From an uncultured Bacteroidota bacterium (GTDB taxonomy: Bacteria > Bacteroidota > Bacteroidia > UKL13-3), in assembly GCA_903898215.1 (NCBI GenBank), contig CAIUEQ010000290.1, positions 1-31,335 of the forward strand: a DNA stretch of 31,335 nucleotides. Direction: 5' to 3'. The notes under the pieces are model-generated. The model was not told the DNA's origin and searched no databases. It saw nothing but the letters and a program-made list of their open reading frames with translations. The position numbers were made by a program, and so were the translations under genes. Positions 18,128 through 26,131 of this stretch are shown piece by piece. Positions within the stretch are counted from its first letter, which is position 1, and every line of letters begins with the position of its first letter.

Positions 18128-18141
18128 ATCTTTATTCTTAA

Positions 18142-18171
18142 AAAAATAGACCGATTGCTCAGTCTATTTTT
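18142..18171 (-). terminator. Hairpin between tRNA-Leu and trigger factor
   Basis: A perfect 10-bp inverted repeat, arms 18142-18151 (AAAAATAGAC) and 18162-18171, has a 10-base loop. On the - strand it begins 6 bases after the tRNA 3' end and finishes with a run of T, as an intrinsic terminator would. It ends only 14 bases before the tig start codon, so it would also be part of any tig leader. It could end the tRNA transcript, form a processing site or regulate tig. Confidence 0.65.
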
Positions 18172-18176
18172 ACTTG

Positions 18177-18258
18177 TGCGCATGAAGGGACTCGAACCCC
18201 CACGTCTTGCGACACCAGATCCTAAGTCTGGCACGGCTACCAATTACGCCACATGCGC
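18177..18258 (-). tRNA. tRNA-Leu, anticodon UAG
   Basis: The - strand folds into a complete cloverleaf. The acceptor stem is GCGCATG (18258-18252) paired with CATGCGC (18184-18178), with discriminator A at 18177. The anticodon stem CCAGA/TCTGG has loop CTTAGGA, giving anticodon TAG at 18222-18224. A short extra arm of the class II type (GTC/GAC around GCAA) and the TTCGAGT T-loop are also present. The A discriminator and long variable arm are leucine identity features; it reads CUA and probably other CUN codons. CCA is not encoded and must be added afterwards. Confidence 0.96.
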
Positions 18259-18293
18259 CTTTTTAAGTAAATATTTTACCGTTAAAAGGACGG

Positions 18294-18323
18294 CAAAGGT
18301 ATTTATTTTTTTATATTTCCAAA
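18294..18323 (-). promoter_or_regulatory. Promoter of tRNA-Leu (possibly also tig)
   Basis: On the - strand, TTTG (18323-18320) lies 18 bases before TACCTTTG (18301-18294), an exact TAnnTTTG match. Transcription would begin near 18287, about 29 bases upstream of the mature tRNA 5' end. This is the best-matching promoter in the window. Confidence 0.72.
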
Positions 18324-18365
18324 AAGTTTAAGCAATACAATAAATTCGCATCAATAAGATTGTTT

Positions 18366-20594
18366 ATGCAAGAAGAAGTTGACACTGATAAAGAAAACAA
18401 AGAAATTGTAAAAGCTTATCGCAATTTATTAAAGGCTTGTAAGCACACTTTAGAAAAAGGTGACAAGAAATTAATACGCGATGCTTTTGATTTATCTCTT
18501 GATGCGCATAAGCATATGCGCAGAAAATCAGGAGAGCCATATATTTTACATCCTCTGGCTGTTGCTCAAATTTGTGCCGAAGAGATTGGGCTTGGCACTA
18601 CTTCAGTTGTATGCGCACTTATTCACGACACTGTTGAAGACACACATATTACTCTTGATGTAATACGTTTAAATTTTGGTGAAAAAGTTGCTCGTATTAT
18701 TGACGGGCTCACTAAAATTGGAGATGTTTTTGATCAGCAGGAAAAAAGCCTTCAAGCTGAAAATTTTAAAAAAATGCTCCTTACATTAAGTGATGATGTA
18801 AGAGTGATTTTAATAAAACTTGCCGATCGATTACATAATATGCGTACCCTCGATTCGATGTCGGGAAAATCACAATTAAAAATTGCTTCAGAAACTTTAT
18901 ATGTTTATGCCCCACTTGCACACAGACTTGGTTTGTATGCAATAAAAACAGAGCTTGAAGATCTTGCAACAAAATACCTGGAAGCAGAGAATTACAATTT
19001 TGTAAGAGACCGTTTACAGGAAACAAAAGTTCAGCGTAACCGATATATTAAAACATTTATTGAGCCTATATTAGAACAACTGAATGAGCAAGGTATCAAG
19101 TTTGAAATAAAAGGCAGACCAAAGTCTATTCATTCTATTTTACAGAAAATGAAAAAACAGAATATTCCTTTTGATGAGGTGTATGATTTGTTTGCTGTTA
19201 GAATTATTATTGATTCGGCTTATGAAGATGAAAAGGCTGATTGTTGGAAAGTATATTCGGTAGTAACTGATTGCTATCGTCCTAATCCTGATAGATTACG
19301 TGATTGGGTTTCGACCCCGAAAGGAAATGGGTATGAGTCGTTGCATACAACTGTGATGGGACCAAAAGGAAAATGGGTAGAAGTTCAGATCCGATCAAAA
19401 CGGATGGATGAAATTGCTGAAAAAGGTTATGCTGCTCATTGGAAATATAAAGATAAAGATGCTGAGCCAAGCGATACAGGTTTAGAAGGTTGGCTCACGA
19501 AAGTAAGGGAACTTTTAGAAAACCCCGACTCAAACGCATTGAGTTTTTTGGATGATTTTAAACTTAATTTTCTTTCAGATGAAATTTTTGTATTTACTCC
19601 AAAAGGAGAATTACGTAAGCTTCCAATCAATGCAACTATTTTAGATTTTGCCTACGATATTCATACAGAGCTCGGATCAAAATGTATTGGAGGAAAAGTA
19701 AATAACAAATTAGTTCCAATCAGTCATTCACTTTCAAATGGAGATCAGGCAGAAATTATCACTTCACCAAAACAAGTTCCTAAAGATGATTGGCTAAATT
19801 TTGCTGTTACAACAAAAGCTAAAAATAAAATCAGAGATTATTTAAAACAAGAAAAGATGCGTTCATCTCTCATGGGAAAAGAAGTGTTAGAACGTAAATT
19901 TAAACAAGAAAAAATTGCCTTTAACAGCGAAAATTTAATTCCATTATTACACTATTTCAAACTTCCATCAGTTAGCGAATTGTATTTTCAAATTTCAAAT
20001 GATACCATCGAGAAAACTAAATTAAAAATAGGTGAGATCTTTGAATATTTTAATGCTAAAAGACAAGAAGATCATCAAAATAAATCTCAAAAGAAAGATC
20101 ATAAATCACCTTCAAATATTAATAAAAATGCAGTAATAATAAGCGATGATGTTGATCTTCCATATGCATTTGCAAAATGCTGCAGCCCAATTCCCGGAGA
20201 CGATATTTTTGGATTTGTAACTGTTGGCGAAGGGGTAAAAATTCATCGTACAAATTGTACCAATGCCATTGGTTTAATGTCGAACTACGGCTACCGAATC
20301 ATCAAAGCAAAATGGGCTCATGATGTGCTGGACAGTTCTCATGCATTTATCACCAATATAAAAGTTTCGGGAATTGATAGTGTGGGAATTGTTAGTGCAA
20401 TCACAGATATTATTTCAAAACAACTGCAAATAAATATGCATTCTATTACAGTAAATTCAAAAGAAGGAATGTTTGAAGGAACGATTGAATTGGAAGTATA
20501 TGATACCAACCAATTGGATGAACTCATGAACAAAATAAAAGCCTCTAGTCCTCTGATAAAAGTGAGCAGAGAAGATTTACCTAATGCTGGATAA
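18366..20594 (+). CDS. Bifunctional (p)ppGpp synthetase/hydrolase (RelA/SpoT family)
   Basis: A 742-residue long Rel protein that makes and degrades the alarmone (p)ppGpp to control growth under starvation. The N-terminal HD hydrolase domain is intact: H50, the H87-D88 pair in ALIHDTVEDT, and the KLADRLHNMRTL segment near residue 150. The synthetase domain (about 235-370) has GRPKSIHSI, YDLFAVRIII, KGNGYESLHTTV and the EIAEKGYAAHWKYK end. A TGS domain follows (about 400-460, VFTPKGELRKLP, ILDFAYDIHTELG), then a zinc-finger-like segment (YAFAKCCSPIPGDDI) and a C-terminal ACT domain (about 660-735). Both catalytic halves look complete, so it is probably the Rel/SpoT-type bifunctional enzyme. 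The ATG at 18366 is preferred to a TTG two codons upstream. Confidence 0.95.
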   Translation: MQEEVDTDKENKEIVKAYRNLLKACKHTLEKGDKKLIRDAFDLSLDAHKHMRRKSGEPYILHPLAVAQICAEEIGLGTTSVVCALIHDTVEDTHITLDVIRLNFGEKVARIIDGLTKIGDVFDQQEKSLQAENFKKMLLTLSDDVRVILIKLADRLHNMRTLDSMSGKSQLKIASETLYVYAPLAHRLGLYAIKTELEDLATKYLEAENYNFVRDRLQETKVQRNRYIKTFIEPILEQLNEQGIKFEIKGRPKSIHSILQKMKKQNIPFDEVYDLFAVRIIIDSAYEDEKADCWKVYSVVTDCYRPNPDRLRDWVSTPKGNGYESLHTTVMGPKGKWVEVQIRSKRMDEIAEKGYAAHWKYKDKDAEPSDTGLEGWLTKVRELLENPDSNALSFLDDFKLNFLSDEIFVFTPKGELRKLPINATILDFAYDIHTELGSKCIGGKVNNKLVPISHSLSNGDQAEIITSPKQVPKDDWLNFAVTTKAKNKIRDYLKQEKMRSSLMGKEVLERKFKQEKIAFNSENLIPLLHYFKLPSVSELYFQISNDTIEKTKLKIGEIFEYFNAKRQEDHQNKSQKKDHKSPSNINKNAVIISDDVDLPYAFAKCCSPIPGDDIFGFVTVGEGVKIHRTNCTNAIGLMSNYGYRIIKAKWAHDVLDSSHAFITNIKVSGIDSVGIVSAITDIISKQLQINMHSITVNSKEGMFEGTIELEVYDTNQLDELMNKIKASSPLIKVSREDLPNAG

Positions 20595-20620
20595 ATTTTT
20601 AAGAGAGAAAATTTTAACAT

Positions 20621-20654
20621 AAAAAAACCTGCTCAAAATTGAGCAGGTTTTTTT
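20621..20654. terminator. Bidirectional terminator between Rel and Omp28-like genes
   Basis: A perfect inverted repeat has 16-base arms (20621-20636 and 20639-20654) with core ACCTGCTCAA flanked by A and T runs. It lies 27 bases after the stop of the + strand rel gene and 18 bases after the end of the convergent - strand gene at 20673. Confidence 0.9.
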
Positions 20655-20672
20655 ATAAATCTTGTTTAAATA

Positions 20673-22682
20673 TTACTTAGCTATTAATACTTTTTGTCTT
20701 GAAGTACTACCATCTGCAGTAACTTCAACCATGTATAAGCCATTGTTTAATTGGTTACAATCAATAACTGATTCTAAACCATTAGAAACTGTATTGATAA
20801 CTTCTTTACCGGTTAAATCAAATACTCTGATTGTAGCATTTTTTGCATCAGTCAATTTAACAGTAAAATTATTAGAAGCTGGGTTAGGGAATATTTCAAA
20901 TTGATTGTTTGCATTTGAAACTTCAGTAACTGCTAATTTAGCAAATGAATTAACATTGATATCATCTACATATAATGCATTACCACCAGCACCAGGAGTT
21001 CCTGTGATTTTTAATAATACTTTGCTGTTTTTGTATGCTGATAAATTATTGCTTACAAATTTATATTCCCAAGCTTTTGGATCATAAAAATTACCAGTAG
21101 TTGTTGGCACACCAGTTTGAACACAAGTGAACGAAGTTACAGGAGTCCATGTTGTTCCACAATCAGTAGAAGCGCTCACTGCAAGACTTGGTGCAGTTCC
21201 TGCAGCCTCATCAGAAAAATTACATGCATAATAGAAAGACATTCCTGGTGCTGCATTAGCTGAGAAATCTACTTCTCCTAAAATGATACTTGCAGGTTTT
21301 CCAGAAACACCCCATGAACTATGTAATTTCCAAACCACTGCACTTTTTGATGATAAACCATAATTTACAGTTGATCCAGTTAAGATTTGAATGTTTTTAT
21401 TTTGACTTGTTTCAAAAGCCATATTAGCTGGCATTCCAGCTTCAAAACTTTCTCTAGTTGAAACAAATGCTGCCGACTTGAAACCAAGAGTAGAGAAAAG
21501 TGGTGATGCATCATTCAAATTATTAACATCAACCTTTGCTACACCGTTTAAACCAACAACGTTACTAAATCCTTTAAGTGATAAAGTAAAAGTACCTGTA
21601 TTAGTTAAAGGAAGCACACCCCAATCCATAGTTACTGATGCATTTTTTGCTAATGAACCAGCATAATGTTTTACAGTTTCAACTCCATTAATAAATGCCG
21701 AAACATCAAATGCTGTAACTGTTGAATCAAAAACATTTGTTACTGTAGCTTTAGGATTAATTGTGGCAAAGCAATATGACGTAGGTTTAACAGTAATATC
21801 TGTTAAACTTAAATCTGCCTTAATACCTGCAGGAAGTTCAACTGGAGAACCAAAACCTGATAAAATAGTACCACCTGTAGAACCTTCAGATACATAAGCA
21901 ACAACACCAAGTTTTGTTAAATTAATTCCTCCATCAGTAAATGGTGAAGTTGTAGGATAACTTGCTGGGATAACTGTTGTGTATTTTTTATAAAAATAAT
22001 GTCCTGTAATGTTAGCCGAATCAATAGCTTCTCCAACTGTTGCCGAAGTACCTGAACTAATTAACTGACGCAATACGTGGTTATGTAAGTATTGAGTACC
22101 AACCCAATTGGTAGGATTATAATTACCATAATCAGATTGTGAACCTAAAATACCATCTTGAGTTAAAGCAACTGTAAGGTAATTTCTAGAATTTGCACTT
22201 GTTCCTGTATAATAAACTTCAACCTCTGTTGTAAGAGTACGTGTTGCGAAATCAATCGTTGCTTTTACATAAACATTCACAGGTGAATTTTGAGCAATGA
22301 TACCAGAAACTTGACCTGTCCATAAATTACGACCTCCAGACCAAGGAGCAGTGCTTCTGTTTACAGAACCTGCAGGATATCCAGTTACACCAGATGCTGC
22401 ATCTATTGATGTACCTGATGTTGTACGTAAATCTAAATCGCCTGCAGCCGAAGGAGTTGCAAAACTACCAGAATGGATATTTATTAAAAATACTTTACCT
22501 GGATTTGCATTAACTAAATCGTTAGCAATTTTGTGTCCATCAGGGCAGTATCCACAATGAATTCCGGTAAACTCTTCAAGAATAGCATTCTTTTTTTGAA
22601 CGGTGGTTGATACCCATTTTGGTGTTTGTGCATACAATTGAATTGCAGCAAAACATAGGGTTGTAAGTAAGATTTTCTTCAT
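20673..22682 (-). CDS. Omp28-like secreted protein with T9SS sorting domain
   Basis: A 669-residue exported protein. Residues 1-19 are a signal peptide ending QLYAQ. Residues about 30-270 match the Omp28-type module of Bacteroidota, a thioredoxin-like fold carrying a CxxC: the AILEEFTGIHCGYCPDGH segment has C43 and C46, followed by NPGKVFLINIHSG and TGYPAGSVNR. Residues about 280-590 are beta-rich and unassigned, with a CARDB-like repeat region and a jelly-roll-like segment (GMSFYYACNFSD, ALYVDDINV). The last 80 or so residues are a T9SS type-A domain (EIFPNPASNNFTV, IRVFDLTGKEV, NGLYMVEVT). A surface thiol-disulfide role is possible, but the Omp28 function is not known to me. Confidence 0.83.
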   Translation of the reverse strand: MKKILLTTLCFAAIQLYAQTPKWVSTTVQKKNAILEEFTGIHCGYCPDGHKIANDLVNANPGKVFLINIHSGSFATPSAAGDLDLRTTSGTSIDAASGVTGYPAGSVNRSTAPWSGGRNLWTGQVSGIIAQNSPVNVYVKATIDFATRTLTTEVEVYYTGTSANSRNYLTVALTQDGILGSQSDYGNYNPTNWVGTQYLHNHVLRQLISSGTSATVGEAIDSANITGHYFYKKYTTVIPASYPTTSPFTDGGINLTKLGVVAYVSEGSTGGTILSGFGSPVELPAGIKADLSLTDITVKPTSYCFATINPKATVTNVFDSTVTAFDVSAFINGVETVKHYAGSLAKNASVTMDWGVLPLTNTGTFTLSLKGFSNVVGLNGVAKVDVNNLNDASPLFSTLGFKSAAFVSTRESFEAGMPANMAFETSQNKNIQILTGSTVNYGLSSKSAVVWKLHSSWGVSGKPASIILGEVDFSANAAPGMSFYYACNFSDEAAGTAPSLAVSASTDCGTTWTPVTSFTCVQTGVPTTTGNFYDPKAWEYKFVSNNLSAYKNSKVLLKITGTPGAGGNALYVDDINVNSFAKLAVTEVSNANNQFEIFPNPASNNFTVKLTDAKNATIRVFDLTGKEVINTVSNGLESVIDCNQLNNGLYMVEVTADGSTSRQKVLIAK

Positions 22683-22835
22683 GATTTTTTTAATTTAGTT
22701 TAGTGTGTGTTTATTTTTATTAAGATATTTTTAATGATAAATCAACTGCAACTTAAAAAAAAAAAGCATAAAAGCAATAATTCACTACATTTTTTAATTC
22801 TATTGTAAACTTGTAATTGAAATGAATTTTAATGG

Positions 22836-22866
22836 TTTGCCGAATGAAGTTTATTCTTTTACTTTG
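22836..22866 (+). promoter_or_regulatory. Promoter-like site for the small T9SS gene
   Basis: TTTG at 22836-22839 is followed after 20 bases by TACTTTG at 22860-22866, which is one base short of TAnnTTTG. A start near 22873 would place the ATG at 22888 about 15 bases downstream and exclude the in-frame ATG at 22822. Confidence 0.45.
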
Positions 22867-22887
22867 GAGGCTAAACTTTTTAATTAT

Positions 22888-23574
22888 ATGAGAACTATTA
22901 TACTAACATTTATTTTATGTTTTATTGGCTTAGTAAATTCAGCGCAAACATTAACAGTAAGTCCTAAAATTTTAATTGGGTCAGGTTCAAATTCGGGTGG
23001 CCAAGACTTTTCAGTTATTGTAAATTACACCACCACATCATTAACTGATACAAATTATTTTAAATGGAGGATACTTAAATACAATCCTCCAACTGCCTGG
23101 TTAATGTCTTTTTGTGATCCGATAAATTGTGTTGCAAAAATCGCTGTAGACTCTACCGGAATATTTTACATCGCTAAAGGTAAATTAGGACAAATGCATA
23201 TCACTTATACTTTTAATAATACTCCCGGTAATGATACGCTCAGAGTTTTAGTTCAAAGTATTTTAAATCCTGCTGTTGCCGACACTTTTGTTTTAATAGC
23301 AAACTCATGGAAAACCGGTATTAAAGAGTCATCTATTAGTCATGAAATAAATATTTACCCAAATCCAGTTAAAGATCTTTTATCGATAAAGTGTGCATCA
23401 CCAATTAATTCAACAATCGATATTTATAATATTATTGGAGTAAAAGTTAAATCATTTTTAAACGATGGTAACTTATCTAACTTAAACATTTCAGACCTTA
23501 AAAATGGAATGTATATTTTAAGAATTACTAGTGGTAATAACGTTTATTCAAAAACATTTAATAAAGTAGATTAA
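22888..23574 (+). CDS. Small secreted T9SS-sorted protein of unknown function
   Basis: A 228-residue protein. Residues 1-20 are a signal peptide (basic start, hydrophobic core, ending VNSAQ). Residues about 21-140 look like a single Ig-like or CARDB-like beta domain with two cysteines nine residues or fewer apart in the SFCDPINCVAK segment. The C-terminal 80 residues form a T9SS type-A domain (NIYPNPVKDLLSI, IDIYNIIGVKV, NGMYILRITSG). An upstream in-frame ATG at 22822 adds 22 residues without signal-peptide character and lies before the promoter-like site, so the start at 22888 is preferred. It sits alone between the Omp28-like gene (divergent) and the lipoprotein gene (convergent). No function can be assigned beyond surface export. 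Confidence 0.75.
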   Translation: MRTIILTFILCFIGLVNSAQTLTVSPKILIGSGSNSGGQDFSVIVNYTTTSLTDTNYFKWRILKYNPPTAWLMSFCDPINCVAKIAVDSTGIFYIAKGKLGQMHITYTFNNTPGNDTLRVLVQSILNPAVADTFVLIANSWKTGIKESSISHEINIYPNPVKDLLSIKCASPINSTIDIYNIIGVKVKSFLNDGNLSNLNISDLKNGMYILRITSGNNVYSKTFNKVD

Positions 23575-23582
23575 ACAGAAAG

Positions 23583-23634
23583 CAATTAGCAATAGACAAT
23601 TAGCAATAGACAATTAGCAATAGACAATTAGCAA
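23583..23634. repeat. Short tandem repeat, 14-bp unit, about 3.7 copies
   Basis: The unit CAATTAGCAATAGA occurs exactly at 23583-23596, 23597-23610 and 23611-23624, with a partial fourth copy at 23625-23634. It starts 8 bases after a stop codon and runs directly into a terminator stem. There is no coding potential. Confidence 0.95.
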
Positions 23635-23675
23635 AAAAGAAGCCGCTACAAATAATTTGTAGCGGCTTCTTTTTT
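23633..23675. terminator. Long bidirectional terminator
   Basis: A perfect stem of about 20 bp has arms 23633-23652 and 23656-23675, a TAA loop, and core GAAGCCGCTACAAA flanked by A and T runs. It lies between the convergent genes ending at 23574 (+) and 23714 (-). Confidence 0.92.
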
Positions 23676-23713
23676 ATCAATAAATTATTTTAGAATAATC
23701 TGTGGGATTTTTT

Positions 23714-24634
23714 TTAATACAATAACAACAAACTTTTTGCTTTCCCAGCAGCATTTGTCCATTCAATTTTATAGTTTGTTGGACATTTTGGAGATGATAC
23801 ATCTACAGCATTTCCAGCAGTATCTAATCCTAATGTTAATGTAAGTTGATGACTGAGTCCTTTATAAACTCTAACTCCGGACATAAATATTCCTGGACAT
23901 TTTGTGCTCAAATAGGTATTATAAATAATCGGAGTTGAGATCTGAGTATAAAAATTTTCACTGTTTCTAGTTTGTCCCCACGATAACAAATTTGAATTAC
24001 CATCGGCCAAACCTGTCCCTTCAACTTTTACAGAAAGCACACCTGCTGTTTTTGTAAAAGTGCGTTTCCTTGAAAGATTCCATTTTCTGATTGTTGCGTC
24101 ATCAAAAGTAATTTGAAAACCTGTACTTGCTGCATCGTGAATAACAATTGGGTCAACAAAAATTTTACCTCCAGAAGTATTGGTAACAGTAATTATCCCA
24201 TCAAATGTTAACGATTTACCGGTTGCAACACGAGTTACTTTAAAACCAATATAAGTTACGGTAATTATGGCTCCTGCATCTTTCCACCTGCTCCCATTAG
24301 TAAGTTGAATTTTTATATCTCCGGTACGTGTTCGTGTTTGATCAGCATTTAATCCATTATAATGAATTAGGACCATTTTGTTAAGAATGCTTGAAGTGTC
24401 AATTGTTGCCCCTGAAATTGGTGAAGTTTTTCCTAGCCCTGTTGCTCCCATGGCATCGTTAGCTTCATTCAAAGAATTTTCTGCTTCTGTACTTTGAATA
24501 TGTTCGTCTGCGGCCAATTGTTGCTGTGAAGCTGTATCATCGGCTGTTGTTTCTGTTGTATTTTTTTTACAACTCACAAAACTAAAAATTATAGTAACCA
24601 TTACTATAATTCCAAATTGAAATATTTTTTTCAT
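23714..24634 (-). CDS. Predicted lipoprotein of unknown function
   Basis: A 306-residue protein with a lipoprotein signal peptide: a hydrophobic stretch to residue 21, then the lipobox FVSC with C22 as the predicted lipidated residue, followed by KKNTTET. The lysines after the cysteine do not resemble the acidic surface-export signal described for some Bacteroidota lipoproteins, so retention on the periplasmic side is likely. Residues about 25-65 are a low-complexity polar linker rich in T, A, D and Q. The mature part (about 70-306) is beta-rich, with two similar-looking strands ending ITVTYIGFKV and IITVTNTSGGKIF. I do not recognise the family. It is a single gene, convergent with the small T9SS gene; 44 bases separate its start from the end of the aminotransferase gene upstream on the same strand. 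Confidence 0.72.
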   Translation of the reverse strand: MKKIFQFGIIVMVTIIFSFVSCKKNTTETTADDTASQQQLAADEHIQSTEAENSLNEANDAMGATGLGKTSPISGATIDTSSILNKMVLIHYNGLNADQTRTRTGDIKIQLTNGSRWKDAGAIITVTYIGFKVTRVATGKSLTFDGIITVTNTSGGKIFVDPIVIHDAASTGFQITFDDATIRKWNLSRKRTFTKTAGVLSVKVEGTGLADGNSNLLSWGQTRNSENFYTQISTPIIYNTYLSTKCPGIFMSGVRVYKGLSHQLTLTLGLDTAGNAVDVSSPKCPTNYKIEWTNAAGKAKSLLLLY

Positions 24635-24678
24635 AAACTTTTTTTTATACCGCTAAGATAATAAAAAAATATTTAGGT

Positions 24679-25872
24679 TTAATTTATGCCTAATTTATTT
24701 AAGTTTTTAATTAGCATTTCACAACTCCATTTTATTTGCTCTTTGGTAATAATTAATGGGGGAGCAATTCTCAAACTTTGAGAAGCAAATAAAAACCAAT
24801 CGGTAATTAATCCATCTTCGATACATGCATCAATTAATTTTTTATTGAATTCAAAATTTTTAAATTCAATGGCAAGCATTAATCCTTTTCCTGAAATATT
24901 TTTTATACAAGGATGAATCAATAATTCTCTGAAAAGATTTTCTTTTTCATCTACTTCATTTATCCAATTGTGCGATTGTATTTCTTCAATTCCTGCAATT
25001 GCAGCTGCGGCTATAACCGGATGACCACCAAAAGTTGTGATATGTCCGAGCACAGGATTATCAGCCAGTTCCATCATCATTGCTTGTGATGAAATAAATG
25101 CACCAATTGGCATTCCTGCACCGAGCGCTTTTCCCAGCAATAAAATATCCGGAACAATTCCGTAATGTTCAAAGGCAAAAAGTTTTCCTGTTCGTCCCAT
25201 GCCGGCTTGAATTTCATCTAGAATTAAAAGCACTGAATGTTCATCACATTTTGCTCTCAACTTTTTTAAGAAATCATTTTGTGGCGGAATATATCCTGCT
25301 TCGCCTTGAATGGTTTCAACAATTACACAAGCCGTTTTATTCCTAATTTTTTCGAGAGAACTTTCATTGTTAAATTCTATAAAATTTATATCCGGTAGTA
25401 GTGGACGAAAAGCATTCTTGAAATATTCATGATTATTTAAACTTAATGCTGCATGACCGCTACCATGATATGCATTTTTGCACGCGATAATTTCTGTTCG
25501 CCCTGTAACTCTTTTCGCTAATTTCAATGCACCGTCAGTAGCTTCGGAACCAGAGTTTACAAGATATACAGAATTAAGATTTGGAGGCAAAAGATCTGTC
25601 AACTTTTTTGCAAGTTGCACTTGTGGCGATTGAATAAATTCTCCATAAACCATCAAGTGCATATATTTATCGAGCTGAAGTTTGATGGCATTTTTTACGT
25701 GCTCATTTCCATGACCTATACTGCTCACACTGATTCCTGAAATGAGATCAAGGTATTGTTTTCCATTTAGATCAAAAAGATAAACACCTTCGGCTCTTTC
25801 AATTTCGAGCATCAAAGGGAAATGCGAAGTTTGTGCCTGATGCATTAAAAATAATTGTCGGTTGCTGATCAT
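24679..25872 (-). CDS. Class-III PLP-dependent aminotransferase
   Basis: A 397-residue cytoplasmic enzyme of the acetylornithine/ornithine aminotransferase fold. Diagnostic parts are NSGSEATDGALKLA (106-119, phosphate binding), AYHGSGHAALS (134-144), the D219-E-I-Q222 motif in ILDEIQAGMGRTG, and K248 in LLLGKALGAGMPIGAF, which should form the Schiff base with pyridoxal phosphate. The length is normal. The substrate is unclear: acetylornithine, ornithine, 4-aminobutyrate and other amino donors are used across the family, and no arginine-synthesis gene is nearby. A small 56-codon gene lies 18 bases upstream on the same strand and is probably co-transcribed. Confidence 0.9.
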   Translation of the reverse strand: MISNRQLFLMHQAQTSHFPLMLEIERAEGVYLFDLNGKQYLDLISGISVSSIGHGNEHVKNAIKLQLDKYMHLMVYGEFIQSPQVQLAKKLTDLLPPNLNSVYLVNSGSEATDGALKLAKRVTGRTEIIACKNAYHGSGHAALSLNNHEYFKNAFRPLLPDINFIEFNNESSLEKIRNKTACVIVETIQGEAGYIPPQNDFLKKLRAKCDEHSVLLILDEIQAGMGRTGKLFAFEHYGIVPDILLLGKALGAGMPIGAFISSQAMMMELADNPVLGHITTFGGHPVIAAAAIAGIEEIQSHNWINEVDEKENLFRELLIHPCIKNISGKGLMLAIEFKNFEFNKKLIDACIEDGLITDWFLFASQSLRIAPPLIITKEQIKWSCEMLIKNLNKLGIN

Positions 25873-25890
25873 GCACTAATAGATTAATAT

Positions 25891-26061
25891 TTATACAGTT
25901 GCAAGTTGCTTAGCTAATTTTCTTTTCAATATTTTTTTTATATTGTTTTTAGCATTGAGTTTCTGAATAAATTCACTCAATTCTTTTTCTTCTTTTTCAG
26001 TTAGCGGTTTACTTTGAATAAAGTCTACATCTAACTCTTGTGTGTGTTTTGCAGATTTCAT
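25891..26061 (-). CDS. Small conserved-looking basic protein, 56 residues
   Basis: This ORF is short but looks real: ATG at 26061, TAA at 25891-25893. The protein starts MKSAKHTQELDVDFIQSKPL, has a strongly acidic/basic helical middle (TEKEEKELSEFIQKLNA), and ends in a lysine/arginine-rich helix (IKKILKRKLAKQL). The VDFI, then LTEKEEK-x-LSEF pattern resembles small Bacteroidota proteins of unknown function that I have seen beside other genes; this is memory, not a search. It is in line with the downstream aminotransferase, 18 bases away. A helical DNA- or RNA-binding or antitoxin-like role is conceivable, but no toxin gene is next to it. Confidence 0.6.
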   Translation of the reverse strand: MKSAKHTQELDVDFIQSKPLTEKEEKELSEFIQKLNAKNNIKKILKRKLAKQLATV

Positions 26062-26131
26062 GATATTAATATTTAAAATTTATTTCCTCTCCAATCAAAT
26101 AAATCTTAATTCTAACTTCTTAAATCGTGAA

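Noticed and set aside
18360..18365. TTG start for the RelA/SpoT gene
   Set aside because: An ATG lies two codons downstream and fits the family N-terminus.
23583..23634. A miniature CRISPR array
   Set aside because: The units are 14 bp and directly adjacent with no spacers, and no cas genes are in the window.
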